Assembly (NCBI RefSeq): GCF_000421665.1
Contig: NZ_ATXL01000015.1
Span: 1 to 46,257 of the forward strand
DNA: 46,257 nt
Direction of reading: 5' to 3'
From: Bavariicoccus seileri WCC 4188
GTDB lineage: Bacteria; Bacillota; Bacilli; Lactobacillales; Aerococcaceae
In this document: positions 9,500-18,279 of the stretch, piece after piece
Layout of the letters: every line of letters starts with the position of its first letter
How positions within the stretch are numbered: the stretch's first letter is position 1
The notes under the pieces: generated by a model
The model's database searches: none
Told to the model about the DNA's origin: nothing
Seen by the model: only the letters and a program-made list of their open reading frames with translations
Program-made: the position numbers and the translations under genes

Positions 9500-10447
9500 T
9501 TATCTCACTCCTTTATCGAAAAATTCCATTCTATTAGTATCCCAATTCATTATTTTGACTCTTATTCCCGATTTAATAATCCATTTTTCTTCAGGCTCCT
9601 CATCTTCAAACAAGGACATTTGGTTAACAACAACTTTTTCCCTCTTTTCAGTCAATGGAATGGTGTATTTCAGTCCATCCATTTGAAAAACGTTATAGCT
9701 AATAATTTCAGCTATATCCTCAAATAAACCGTACAATGGTTCTTCCAACCATTTTTCAACATAATAATCTCTGTAGGTATAAAGTAAGTTTTCACGTGCC
9801 AATAACAATGAATCCCCATTCCATTCAAAGCCATAACTCGCTTTGTAGGACTCTACGACAAGACGTTGCCATTCTGCTTTATCTGAGACTTCTTCATTAA
9901 TACGTCTCAACTTACGATCAACGAATCCGACACGATCAGAAAGCGCAACGATTTTACCTGTTTCCATATCATAACGAGTCGTCATATAGGGCGCTTCTCC
10001 ACAAGCAATCTCCAACCATTTTCGCTTGGCGTATGTTTCGAGATCGTCATTTAAAAAACTCTTATCCACTTCATCATTTTGCTTTTTTACGATCCACGTA
10101 GGAGTGAAAACTTCAGCTTTTGATTTAGTCCGCTCTTTTTGCACAAGTTTTGATTTAACTGCCCTAGGCTTAATGATATTACCCATTTGACCAGTTACTA
10201 GTTCTGGCTTCATTTGTGCAGTAGCTGAATATGCTTTTACGCCATATCTGATATAATTTTCGTTCGCCCAAATAATATTTTTCGTTTTCTTAGGGGTTGT
10301 CTTTGTTCTATCAATTAGGAGGACATTTAGAATATTTGGCATATCCTCACGAATGATATTTTCAAGAATATCAGAGGAAAGTTGTTCTTCTAGGGTGTCA
10401 TAACTTTCATTGGCATTTACAAACTTATTTTTCTCATTGCTACCCAA
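9500..10447 (-). CDS. Restriction-modification M-like protein (motifs X and I only)
   Basis: 315 residues, starting at TTG 10447, supported by AGGAGGGG 7 nt upstream. It shows methylase motif X (EVFTPTWIVKKQ, about 125) and a SAM-binding motif I (LEIACGEAPY, about 155), but no NPPY/DPPY catalytic motif. It therefore looks like a partial methylase domain, perhaps a specificity or SAM-site partner of the next protein, which carries NPPYQE. Near the C-terminus VNQMSLFEDEE contains QxxLF, a shape used by partners of the DNA sliding clamp. Two nt separate its stop from the ATG of the helicase fusion. The pairing of this protein with a GIY-YIG/helicase/methylase giant recurs, as I recall, in Lactobacillales genomes. 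Confidence 0.75.
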   Translation of the reverse strand: MGSNEKNKFVNANESYDTLEEQLSSDILENIIREDMPNILNVLLIDRTKTTPKKTKNIIWANENYIRYGVKAYSATAQMKPELVTGQMGNIIKPRAVKSKLVQKERTKSKAEVFTPTWIVKKQNDEVDKSFLNDDLETYAKRKWLEIACGEAPYMTTRYDMETGKIVALSDRVGFVDRKLRRINEEVSDKAEWQRLVVESYKASYGFEWNGDSLLLARENLLYTYRDYYVEKWLEEPLYGLFEDIAEIISYNVFQMDGLKYTIPLTEKREKVVVNQMSLFEDEEPEEKWIIKSGIRVKIMNWDTNRMEFFDKGVR

Positions 10448-10863
10448 TACCTTGCCCCTCCTATATTATTATTCTTAGAATATATTATATCACGTTAATT
10501 TACGATAATCCTTACTCAACTTGATTTTTTCAACAATTATTATACTTTTTATTCTGAAATCAAGTAAAATCTTTTTGGCTATAACTACATGCGAAAAAAG
10601 CTAGTAATAATAGATTTTGGAATAATCACTACTAGTCTCAATAATCTATATAACCCACACTTTCCTCCAGGCAGCCTTAATGATATGATTGCGCAATTTA
10701 TTGTTATCATCTTTTCAAGCTCTTGTCCTAAAGCTAGTGGTTCAATCCTTTTTAAGTATTTACATAGGTGCTGGCACTGAGCTACTACAGTCGAGTAGTT
10801 GGCTTTATTCTGCACTATTTTAAATTTTATTTTCTATATCCAAGCACATAAAAAGCTCTTCAC
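10448..10863. other. Intergenic gap between mcrC and the M gene
   Basis: About 415 bp. Overlapping 63-76-residue frames occur on both strands (10585-10815) with no recognisable domain and no ribosome-binding site; they could be remnants. AT-rich sequence from 10480 to 10580 probably carries the promoter of the M/helicase operon. The right edge holds the mcrBC terminator. Confidence 0.45.
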
Positions 10864-10884
10864 CTAATTAAGGCTCAGAGCTTT
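10853..10884 (-). terminator. Probable mcrBC terminator overlapping the mcrC stop
   Basis: On the minus strand AAAGCTCT, a 17-nt loop holding the mcrC stop codon, then AGAGCTTTTTAT. The 8-bp stem followed by T residues makes a modest Rho-independent terminator. Confidence 0.55.
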
Positions 10885-12135
10885 CAGTTTATTTTCACTA
10901 TTTTCTATTTGTTTGACAAAATCATCATAGTCATTATAATCCTGGGGAATACCAAATCTATAAGTGAACAATTCTCCACCAAATCCAGCCATATTCCCCA
11001 GTTTTTGATATCCAGATTCAAACTGACTTGGCTGCAAAAATCCGCCCTTTTCTGAACGCATGAGATGAATATACGTTGCTAATTGATTATAGTCATTTCG
11101 TTTATCAAGATTTCGTTTATACTTTGTATCAATTGGAATACCATCACATTCAAAATCCGGATAACGGTGTTGTTGAGCATCATTACCCAACCGACTAAAA
11201 AAGTTTAAAGTCGCTAAATCACTTCGTCTTCCATAATGTTTCCACCCTGTAATCTTCCAAATATATTCTTCCCAAAGCCAAGCAACATCAATAATAATGC
11301 CATGAACTTTAGTCTCACCATTTCCAAAACCACTTTTATCTTCATTTAGAATCTGAATACACAATCGTTGTAGAGCCGCATATTCCGTAAAATAACCATG
11401 TTTCACTCGCTTGACCCTATTTTCTTGGACCACTCGCTGTCTATCAAAACGAGAATAGTTACCCGTAATCCTTTTAATCGTTCTCACTGACTCCCTAGTA
11501 TCTTCGTTTACCAGTATAAAATCATAAGCAAGTTGAATTTTTTCAATCGTATGTCTAATTAACTCTGTCATGTTATTATCATAGCTAAACTCACGTGTAC
11601 GATAAGCTACTTTACCAGTAAAAGGAACATTTCCTTTAATATGGCGACTAATCTCAATTGGTCCTTTGATGTTAGCATCATCATATTTCTTGTTGACGTA
11701 TTCTTTGTAAACACCCTTTGATAAGGCTCTATTTAAATAATACGGAAATAGAAATACCAGTAAATCGTAGTAAGACATCTCATTTGATAAACCAAGTTTG
11801 CTATTCACTACATTGTAATTTAGGACTCTTTGCAGCATATAACGCAAAAAATAATCTTCTTCATTAGTTTGACTAAAACGGGAATTTATCCTTAACTCAT
11901 CATTGCCATCACTAAGGATTCCAACAATGTTGCAAGTTCGTGTTGCGTCATTTTTCTGAGTAAAAATAAAATTGTCACCATTCAAGTCAACTGATTGTGA
12001 GAGTTGCTCTGGAAAAACAAGAAAGTTCTCTTTTTCAAGAACAGATAAGTCCTTATTCGCCAGTTTGGTCACTATCGGATGGTCTGACAACTCATCAATG
12101 GACGAGTTATCTTTGACAGGAACTAGTTTTACCAT
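10864..12135 (-). CDS. mcrC: McrC-like nuclease subunit
   Basis: 423 residues. McrC is the PD-(D/E)XK nuclease partner of the GTPase McrB in modification-dependent (type IV) restriction. The catalytic region is visible as RYPDFECDGIPIDTKYK (about residues 323-339): D in PDF and D-T-K form the D / DxK core. The preceding IIDVAWLWEEYIW is a typical McrC helix. The start ATG has GAGGAGG about 8 nt upstream, inside the end of mcrB, and only 3 nt separate the two genes. The mcrBC pair is followed by a weak terminator. Modified-base specificity cannot be read from this subunit. Confidence 0.88.
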   Translation of the reverse strand: MVKLVPVKDNSSIDELSDHPIVTKLANKDLSVLEKENFLVFPEQLSQSVDLNGDNFIFTQKNDATRTCNIVGILSDGNDELRINSRFSQTNEEDYFLRYMLQRVLNYNVVNSKLGLSNEMSYYDLLVFLFPYYLNRALSKGVYKEYVNKKYDDANIKGPIEISRHIKGNVPFTGKVAYRTREFSYDNNMTELIRHTIEKIQLAYDFILVNEDTRESVRTIKRITGNYSRFDRQRVVQENRVKRVKHGYFTEYAALQRLCIQILNEDKSGFGNGETKVHGIIIDVAWLWEEYIWKITGWKHYGRRSDLATLNFFSRLGNDAQQHRYPDFECDGIPIDTKYKRNLDKRNDYNQLATYIHLMRSEKGGFLQPSQFESGYQKLGNMAGFGGELFTYRFGIPQDYNDYDDFVKQIENSENKLKALSLN

Positions 12136-12138
12136 AAA

Positions 12139-13806
12139 CTAGTCCTCCTCTGGCATAGCGAAATAAGCATCTTCCAAGTATTTTAATTTTCTTTCCGACT
12201 CATGTTCACCTCTGAAGTAGTCAGTCAACAATGGAAATAATTTATTATCCCACAATGCTCTAATGGCCTCACTAGAAGTGCCCTCTTCATCAATCGTTAA
12301 AAAGTAACTTGCACCAATTTGATAATCTTTCGTTAGACCACCTTTAGTTTTGTCGATTATTGCCTCATTTATACGAGTCATCAAAGCCTTAGTTTCATCA
12401 TTCTTCAGCATACTATTGGCCGACTGTTCAGCACTTATTTCTATAAAGGTGAAACGACGGCGCATAGCAAAGTCAAAAGTATCCACCGAGCGATCAATAT
12501 CATTCATAGTTCCTATGATATAAACATTTTGGGGAATAAAGAACTTTTCGTCTTGATCTTCATGCAGGTTTGAATATTGGGTCAAAACACCACCTCTTAG
12601 ACCACGATAACCTGGATCTAAAGAGAAAAAGAGCTCTCCAAAAATTTTGCTTATTTCACCTCGATTTATCTCATCGATAATAAAAACATAAGGTTTAGTA
12701 TTTCCGACTAGGGTGTCATCTGTCAATTTATGCTTAAGATATTTGTCATCAGCTCGCTCACAAAAAGCTTTAAATATACCAGGCTCTAGCTCAAAACCAA
12801 CTTCTATCCCTGTGCTGGTTGGTCTAAGTCCTTCAACAAAATCGGTATAATCATAGCTCGGATGAAATTGGACAAAACCTAGTTGTTTACTCTCCTCAAC
12901 CGTTAGATTCTCAATATCAGCAGTTCTACCACTAGAAATTATACATGTGGCGATTTGTTGTGCGAGATATGTCTTTCCAGTACCCGGAGCACCACGAAGG
13001 ACAATATTTTTTGCTTGCAATAGCAGATTATTATACTCATTCAGATGTGAGACATCTTCTTGACTGCCAGTCTCTGATAATTGCTTATCTTTCTCACTTG
13101 ATTGCAAAACTGCATTTCTGAAACGCCAAAGAACGGGGGACAATAGCTTTCCATCTAACTCGGTATGACGTTTCGATATAGCAGTGGTAATGTCAAAGTT
13201 TTGCTTGTAAACACCACCAATCTCTTCAAGAGCTACTAGTTTTCCCCAAACCGTTTTCTGATCCTTATTCATATTTATGCCAGAAAAAATTGGTTTTTCC
13301 GAATAAGCACACAACAATTTCATCACGATTGCTGGCCGACTATAAAAAGAATTCTTCTTTGTGAACGATATATCGTTGAAAGACTGTAAAATTCCGGATG
13401 TAATAATTTCTATGAGATCAGTCTTAAGAGAAGAGAACTTTGTTTGTACTTCAGACTCTGGGATTGACTGGTTGTTCTGGTTAAAATAGGTGCCACTCTT
13501 ATTATTCCAATAAATACCAAACTTTCTTGCGTTCCCCCCACGAATACCTAAATACATATCAGCGTACTTTCCATATTCAAGTTCATAGCAAAACGATTTG
13601 CTTTGGGCTCCTTTCCCTGCGACGTACTCATCTATAGTCATATCACGTAGTCTTTCAAGAGGCCACTCATTCAAAAAGTCATTAACTAAAGATTGATTTT
13701 TCTCATTCCAAATTTTTGCTTCTTGTAACAAGCTCTCTTTCCTTTCGAGATACCATCGAGAAAATCCCTCAAGGCTAACATCAATAATCGCTTTTTCAAC
13801 TACCAT
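12139..13806 (-). CDS. mcrB: McrB-like AAA+ GTPase of type IV restriction
   Basis: About 555 residues from the ATG at 13806, chosen because GGAG sits 9 nt upstream; an in-frame ATG at 13821 has no such site. The C-terminal half is the AAA+ motor: Walker A LRGAPGTGKTYLAQQ, Walker B FIIDEINRGEISKIFGELF, and the McrB signature region GTMNDIDRSVDTFDFAMRRRF, where the usual MNTADRS reads MNDIDRS. The N-terminal half should hold the DNA-recognition domain; I see no clear family signature there, so the recognised modification (methyl-, hydroxymethyl- or glucosylated cytosine) is unknown. McrB uses GTP to translocate and to activate McrC, which is encoded next. Confidence 0.88.
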   Translation of the reverse strand: MVVEKAIIDVSLEGFSRWYLERKESLLQEAKIWNEKNQSLVNDFLNEWPLERLRDMTIDEYVAGKGAQSKSFCYELEYGKYADMYLGIRGGNARKFGIYWNNKSGTYFNQNNQSIPESEVQTKFSSLKTDLIEIITSGILQSFNDISFTKKNSFYSRPAIVMKLLCAYSEKPIFSGINMNKDQKTVWGKLVALEEIGGVYKQNFDITTAISKRHTELDGKLLSPVLWRFRNAVLQSSEKDKQLSETGSQEDVSHLNEYNNLLLQAKNIVLRGAPGTGKTYLAQQIATCIISSGRTADIENLTVEESKQLGFVQFHPSYDYTDFVEGLRPTSTGIEVGFELEPGIFKAFCERADDKYLKHKLTDDTLVGNTKPYVFIIDEINRGEISKIFGELFFSLDPGYRGLRGGVLTQYSNLHEDQDEKFFIPQNVYIIGTMNDIDRSVDTFDFAMRRRFTFIEISAEQSANSMLKNDETKALMTRINEAIIDKTKGGLTKDYQIGASYFLTIDEEGTSSEAIRALWDNKLFPLLTDYFRGEHESERKLKYLEDAYFAMPEED

Positions 13807-14021
13807 CAACAACCACTCCATCCACGATTTATTATATAACTTAATTCTAACACAGCTGCTGGATATATGTTGCTAATGAGTTAAAGGACTTTCTGATTAA
13901 TGGCATTACCTGATTTTACATATTAAATCGTTCCAAAAAAACTTAATTTATGTATTGGTCTATTCTAAATGGTCCTATTATTTTCTTACACCTTTGTCAA
14001 TCAATTTACCGACGGTCCCAT

Positions 14022-14493
14022 ATGACAGGAACAAAAATAGTTGGGATTGTCATTTGTACCATACTTGTAGCAGTTGGACTATTAGGAGTTTTTGCTTACA
14101 TGAAGAAGAATTAAACATTGACATTCCCAATTTAGAATTATTGGGTGTGACTAAGCTTCCTGGAAGTATTTTAACTCACACTCACAATTTATGAATATTT
14201 ATAAAATCTAAACCTACGAATACAAAAAAAGAAACGCCGAAGCGTTTACCAAAGTGATTTTAGAGTAACAACACTATTTGACGTAGAACCGGTTGGGAAA
14301 AGGTAATTTGCCTAAAAGTGGTAATATCGTCTTTTTTGACTGGGATGGTGATTCTGTTAGCGACCATGTAGGAATTGTTGAGAAAGTAGAAAATAACATT
14401 GTTTACACAATTGAAAGTAATTCAGGAGACAAAATTGCTAAACTAAGTTATGAAAAAAACAGTCCTTATATCATGGGATATGGGACACCATAA
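14022..14493 (+). pseudogene. Decayed CHAP-domain amidase gene
   Basis: Plus-strand remnants in separate frames. At 14022-14114 a 30-residue piece, MTGTKIVGIVICTILVAVGL and onward to MKKN, looks like a membrane anchor or signal segment. At 14229-14268 there is a K/P-rich linker. From 14296 to 14493 the reading NLPKSGNIVFFDWDGD, DHVGIVEKVENN, YTIESNSGD and IMGYGTP is the C-terminal half of a CHAP peptidoglycan amidase, including the family's catalytic-type His in DHVGIV. The Cys-containing first half is missing and a stop codon precedes the piece, so no functional enzyme is made. Such hydrolases are common in conjugative elements and phages, which suggests former mobile DNA here. Confidence 0.7.
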
Positions 14494-14540
14494 TCAAATT
14501 CTTTGATACATTAAAATACAATCTTCATGAAATAAAATAA

Positions 14541-14580
14541 AAAAGCTCTTATCTCCACAAATATTTTAGAGGTAAGAGCT
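14541..14580 (-). terminator. Terminator of the yadGH-like operon
   Basis: Minus strand: AGCTCTTACCTC, loop, GAGATAAGAGCT then TTTTTTATTTT. A strong Rho-independent terminator about 25 nt past the permease stop; the A-rich other flank could also serve plus-strand transcripts. Confidence 0.85.
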
Positions 14581-14605
14581 AATTCTAATAACTGTCTTTT
14601 AATTA

Positions 14606-15376
14606 TTAACTTCTTAATCCCTTTCCTTTATCTACTAAATAATAACAAATTGCATAAAGAACGATGATAAAAAGGATTAATATTGTAATTGAAACCATAA
14701 TTGGTACATCTGTCGTTCCAAGAAATCCATAACGAAATCCTGAAATCATATAAACAATTGGATTAATTTTCGATACTGCCTGCCAGAATGGCGGCAACAT
14801 TGAAATGGCGTAAAATACACCACCTAAATAAGTTAATGGCTGTAAAACAAATGTTGGTACAATTGAAACATCATCATAAGATTGTGCAAAAACACCATTA
14901 ATTAAGCCTGCTAATGAAAATAAAATTGCAGTCATCAATAATGTAATCACCACAATAAACCATGAATAAACATGAAGTGGAACAAAAAATAGAGAAATGA
15001 CTGTAACCAATGTCCCAACTAAGATACTCCTACCCAGTCCACCAATAACAAATCCCCAAATAATAACATGTGTGGGTACAGGTGCAACTAATAGCTCTTC
15101 AATATTCTTTTGGAATTTTTGAGAAAAGAAAGAGGAAGAAACATTTGCGTAAGAACTTGTGATTGCAGACATCATAATTAAACCTGGTACAATAAATTCC
15201 ATATAGGAGAAGCCGCCCATATCACCAATACGACCACCAATCATTTTTCCAAAAATAACAAAATATAATGAGGTCGTAATAACAGGAGGCACTAAAGTTT
15301 GTACCCATATCCGTAGGTAACGGTTGGTTTCCTTAACTGCTAAGCTTTTAAGTGCTGTAAAGTAGATACTAAACAT
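14606..15376 (-). CDS. yadH: ABC-2 type exporter permease, YadH-like
   Basis: 256-residue integral membrane protein with six predicted helices, the permease half of an ABC-2 exporter. Blocks such as RIWVQTLVPPVIT, FIVPGLIMMS, NIEELLVAPVPTHVII, LTYLGGVFY and NPIVYMISGFRYGFLG match what I remember of E. coli YadH almost residue for residue, and the C-terminus GKGLRS is also shared. Its start overlaps the ATPase gene by 8 nt (coupled translation). The substrate of YadGH is not established; relatives export drugs or polysaccharide-like molecules. The unusually high likeness to a proteobacterial protein, with low-GC codon use here, suggests an old transfer. Confidence 0.85.
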   Translation of the reverse strand: MFSIYFTALKSLAVKETNRYLRIWVQTLVPPVITTSLYFVIFGKMIGGRIGDMGGFSYMEFIVPGLIMMSAITSSYANVSSSFFSQKFQKNIEELLVAPVPTHVIIWGFVIGGLGRSILVGTLVTVISLFFVPLHVYSWFIVVITLLMTAILFSLAGLINGVFAQSYDDVSIVPTFVLQPLTYLGGVFYAISMLPPFWQAVSKINPIVYMISGFRYGFLGTTDVPIMVSITILILFIIVLYAICYYLVDKGKGLRS

Positions 15377-16304
15377 TTTTCTCCTCCTTTTGATGTTTGT
15401 CTTCGGTAATTTTTAAGAACAACTCTTCCAATCTATTTGATTTATTGCGCATAGAAAGAACCTTGATATTTTGCTGATTGAGCTGCTCAAAAATATTATT
15501 AACTCCCTGATTTCGTTCAACTTCTATAGCAAGTGTTAGATCATCTTCAAAAAAGTGCTTATAACCTTTTATCACAGGCTTTTTGTCGTGGCTATCTAAA
15601 TCAAAAATGAAAGTCTCATATTGTAGTTTTGATAGAAGTGCTTTCATACTTGTATTCTCAATTAGCTCACCTGATTGAATAATTCCAATGTTACGACAAA
15701 GCATCTCTGCTTCTTCTAAATAATGAGTTGTAAGAATGATTGTTGTGCCACTTTCATTTAACTCTTTTAAAAATGCCCACATTTCTCTTCTAAGCTCAAT
15801 GTCCACTCCAGCAGTTGGTTCATCAAGAATTAGCAGACGTGGCTCGTGCATTAATGCTCGAGCTATCATAAGTCTTCGTTTCATCCCTCCAGATAACATA
15901 CGGGCACGAACGTTTCTTTTCTCCCATAAATTGGACTGCTTCAAATACTTTTCACTACGTTTCAGTGCCTCTTTTCTTGAGACACCATAATATCCTGCTT
16001 GATTTACTACAATTTGTTGAACCGTTTCAAACGGATTAAAATTAAATTCCTGTGGCACAAGACCAATCTGTTGCTTTGCTCGCTCTAAATCATTATCAAT
16101 ATCATAATCAAAAACCTTTACTTGACCAGCAGTCTTATTAACAAGTGAGGTAATAATTCCATTTGTTGTTGATTTTCCAGCACCGTTTGGACCTAGCAGT
16201 GCATAAAAATCTCCTTCTTCTACAGTTAAATCAATACCACGCAGCGCCTCAACACCGGTCGCATATACTTTTTTTAAGCCTTTTAAATCTAGTGCATAGC
16301 TCAT
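15369..16304 (-). CDS. yadG: ABC exporter ATPase, YadG-like
   Basis: 311 residues. The nucleotide-binding domain shows Walker A GPNGAGKST, Q-loop GLVPQEFNFNPFETVQQ, signature LSGGMKRRL, Walker B LLILDEPTAGVD and H-loop TTHYLEEAEML. A C-terminal domain of about 90 residues ends with RNKSNRLEELFLKI, as in YadG. Many stretches (for example FNPFETVQQIVVNQAGYYGV) are, from memory, the same in E. coli YadG. The start ATG has AAGGAGGT 9 nt upstream. It pairs with the permease encoded next (8-nt overlap) to form an exporter of unknown substrate in the cytoplasmic membrane. Confidence 0.9.
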   Translation of the reverse strand: MSYALDLKGLKKVYATGVEALRGIDLTVEEGDFYALLGPNGAGKSTTNGIITSLVNKTAGQVKVFDYDIDNDLERAKQQIGLVPQEFNFNPFETVQQIVVNQAGYYGVSRKEALKRSEKYLKQSNLWEKRNVRARMLSGGMKRRLMIARALMHEPRLLILDEPTAGVDIELRREMWAFLKELNESGTTIILTTHYLEEAEMLCRNIGIIQSGELIENTSMKALLSKLQYETFIFDLDSHDKKPVIKGYKHFFEDDLTLAIEVERNQGVNNIFEQLNQQNIKVLSMRNKSNRLEELFLKITEDKHQKEEKNV

Positions 16305-16340
16305 TTACTCATTACCTCCTTACTCATATTTCTTTTGTCA

Positions 16341-16374
16341 AAAAACAAATGCAGTCAAGGTGCAACTGCATTTG
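16341..16374 (-). terminator. Terminator of the ars operon
   Basis: Minus strand CAAATGCAGT, 9-nt loop, ACTGCATTTG, then TTTTTTG. A perfect 10-bp stem with a T run, just after the 59-residue membrane protein gene and before yadG. Confidence 0.88.
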
Positions 16375-16381
16375 CGACAAA

Positions 16382-16561
16382 CTATTTTCTGTCTTCTTTA
16401 GCTTTAGATTCTCTTTTTTTAGCTAAAACATATAGAACCACAACAATTATAACAAAATTTACAAATATACTAACATTTATTTGATAGTTTAATAGTTTGG
16501 CAGCGAGGAAAGCTCCCAAGATACCAGCAAGTCTTGCCAGCGCTCCTTTTTCTTCTGTCAT
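16382..16561 (-). CDS. Small membrane protein at the end of the ars operon
   Basis: 59 residues: MTEEKGALARLAGILGAFLA, then AKLLNYQINVS, then a strongly hydrophobic helix (IFVNFVIIVVVLYVL) and a basic tail AKKRESKAKEDRK. The likely topology is one or two helices with a cytoplasmic basic C-terminus. AAGGGA lies about 8 nt before the ATG, and the gene starts 24 nt after the oxidoreductase stop, before the operon terminator, so it is probably co-transcribed with the arsenic genes. I recognise no family. It could be a small partner of the Acr3 pumps or unrelated. Confidence 0.62.
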   Translation of the reverse strand: MTEEKGALARLAGILGAFLAAKLLNYQINVSIFVNFVIIVVVLYVLAKKRESKAKEDRK

Positions 16562-16585
16562 CTATTTAATCCCTTCATCATTAAA

Positions 16586-18259
16586 TCAGTTAGAGGCGAG
16601 CATTTGGGCAATTATCTGGTAATTTTTATTTCCTCCAGATAAATTATAGACTTCTTTAAATCCTTCGTTTAACAGGATATTTTGAGCAGCATTTCCAGTT
16701 ACGCCCTTATTGCAATACGTGATTGTTGTTACATTTTTATCTAGTTCCGCCACTCTATCACGTATTTCTGCTAATGGAATATGGATAGCCCCTTTAACAC
16801 AAGAAATTTCATATTGTTTTTTGGAACGAGTATCAACAATTTGCAATTGTTCTCCACTTGCTTGTCGCTCAATCAATTCAGCTGGGGTCATTAAAGGTGT
16901 TCCATTGCTTATTGCATTATCTAACGCCATTCCAGTATAAAGAACGGGGTCTTTCGTTGTCGCAAATGGTGGTGCATAAGCAAGGTCTAAATGGAACAAA
17001 TCTTCTGCTACTGCACCAAATGAAATTGCAGTGGCAATTACGTCGATTCGTTTATCTACACCTTGCTCTCCAATAATCTGAGCCCCAAGAATTCTCCCGC
17101 TACTTTTATCTGCTAAAGCTTTGATTGTCAGCTCTTTTCCACCTAAGTAGTCCGCATGATCTGGCTTAATATTATAAAGAATAGCTGTCTCTAATCCTTC
17201 TAATTGAGCTTCTTTTTCTGTTAAACCAGTATATGCAACCGCTAAATCAAAAACTCGAACAATACCCGTTCCTAAAATACCACGATGTTCCAGTGTTCCT
17301 CCAGTGATGATATCACCAGCAATTCTACCCATCTTATTAGCAGTTGATCCAAGTGGACGATATATTGGTTTATCTGTAATGACAGAATAGCTCTCAGCAA
17401 CATCTCCTACCGCATAAATATGTGGTACCGTTGTCTGCATTTTCTTATTCACTTTAATCGCACCAGATTTTCCCAATTGAATAGTTGTCGATTGAATAAG
17501 TGAAGTATTCGGAGTAACACCAGCTGCAAGAATGACTAAATCCGATTTGATTGTTTGCTCTTGATTGGTTGCTAATTCAGTAATATAGCCATCCTTCTCT
17601 ATTACTTTTGTGATTGTTGTATTCAGTTGGAGCTTAACATGATTCTTTTCAAGCTCCTTTTGGACACGATAAGCCATATCAGCATCCATTTGTTTCATGA
17701 CTTGATTGCCACGTTGAATAATAGTTACCTCTATTCCTTTATGAACCAATTGCTCTGCCATTTCTAATCCAATAAAGCCTGCACCAATAATAGTAGCTTG
17801 TTGTGGCTTTTCTTTTTCAATAAATGAGTGAATGGCAGCAGCATCTTGAATAGTACGAACATGAAAAAGATTTCTATTAGCTTGCTTTGCTTTAAAAATC
17901 TCTGGCACAATCGGTTTGGCTCCTGTTGCTAAAACCAATTCATCATAGGATTCGGTTTTCTTCTCCTTTGTTTGAAGATTCTCAACCTCAAGCGTTTGAG
18001 TTTCAGGATGAATAGCTGTCACTCGATGCTCTGTAAAAATATCTACATTATAACGCTTTTTAAACCATGCAGCATTTCTAGGGGTCAACTTATCTAACTC
18101 TTCAACTTCTTCTCCTATATAATAAGGAATCCCGCAAATTGAATAGGAAATATCCTTGTCTTGGTCGTAGACAACAATCTCTGCTTCCTCTGTATTTCGT
18201 CTAGCCTTTGCAGCCACACTTGTCCCAGCTGCTACTGAACCAATAATCACAATTTTCAT
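16586..18259 (-). CDS. CoA-disulfide reductase-like flavoprotein with rhodanese domain
   Basis: 557 residues. Residues 1-450 form an FAD/NAD(P)H disulfide oxidoreductase: N-terminal dinucleotide motif VIIGSVAAGTSVA, the single active cysteine of the CoADR group in SICGIPYYI (C43), a second dinucleotide fold IIGAGFIGLEMAEQL, and the FAD motif HIYAVGDVAE. Residues about 465-557 are a rhodanese domain with active loop YCNKGVTG. Such CoADR-RHD proteins reduce CoA disulfides, persulfides or polysulfides. In ars operons they are thought to support thiol or redox balance or thio-arsenic chemistry; the exact role here is inferred. It lies 20 nt downstream of an acr3 gene. Confidence 0.85.
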   Translation of the reverse strand: MKIVIIGSVAAGTSVAAKARRNTEEAEIVVYDQDKDISYSICGIPYYIGEEVEELDKLTPRNAAWFKKRYNVDIFTEHRVTAIHPETQTLEVENLQTKEKKTESYDELVLATGAKPIVPEIFKAKQANRNLFHVRTIQDAAAIHSFIEKEKPQQATIIGAGFIGLEMAEQLVHKGIEVTIIQRGNQVMKQMDADMAYRVQKELEKNHVKLQLNTTITKVIEKDGYITELATNQEQTIKSDLVILAAGVTPNTSLIQSTTIQLGKSGAIKVNKKMQTTVPHIYAVGDVAESYSVITDKPIYRPLGSTANKMGRIAGDIITGGTLEHRGILGTGIVRVFDLAVAYTGLTEKEAQLEGLETAILYNIKPDHADYLGGKELTIKALADKSSGRILGAQIIGEQGVDKRIDVIATAISFGAVAEDLFHLDLAYAPPFATTKDPVLYTGMALDNAISNGTPLMTPAELIERQASGEQLQIVDTRSKKQYEISCVKGAIHIPLAEIRDRVAELDKNVTTITYCNKGVTGNAAQNILLNEGFKEVYNLSGGNKNYQIIAQMLASN

Positions 18260-18279
18260 AAAGATGCCTCATTCCTTTT

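Noticed and set aside
10585-10815. 76-residue minus-strand frame and an opposite 63-residue frame
   Set aside because: No ribosome-binding site or motif; each overlaps the other, and neither looks like a known transposase end.
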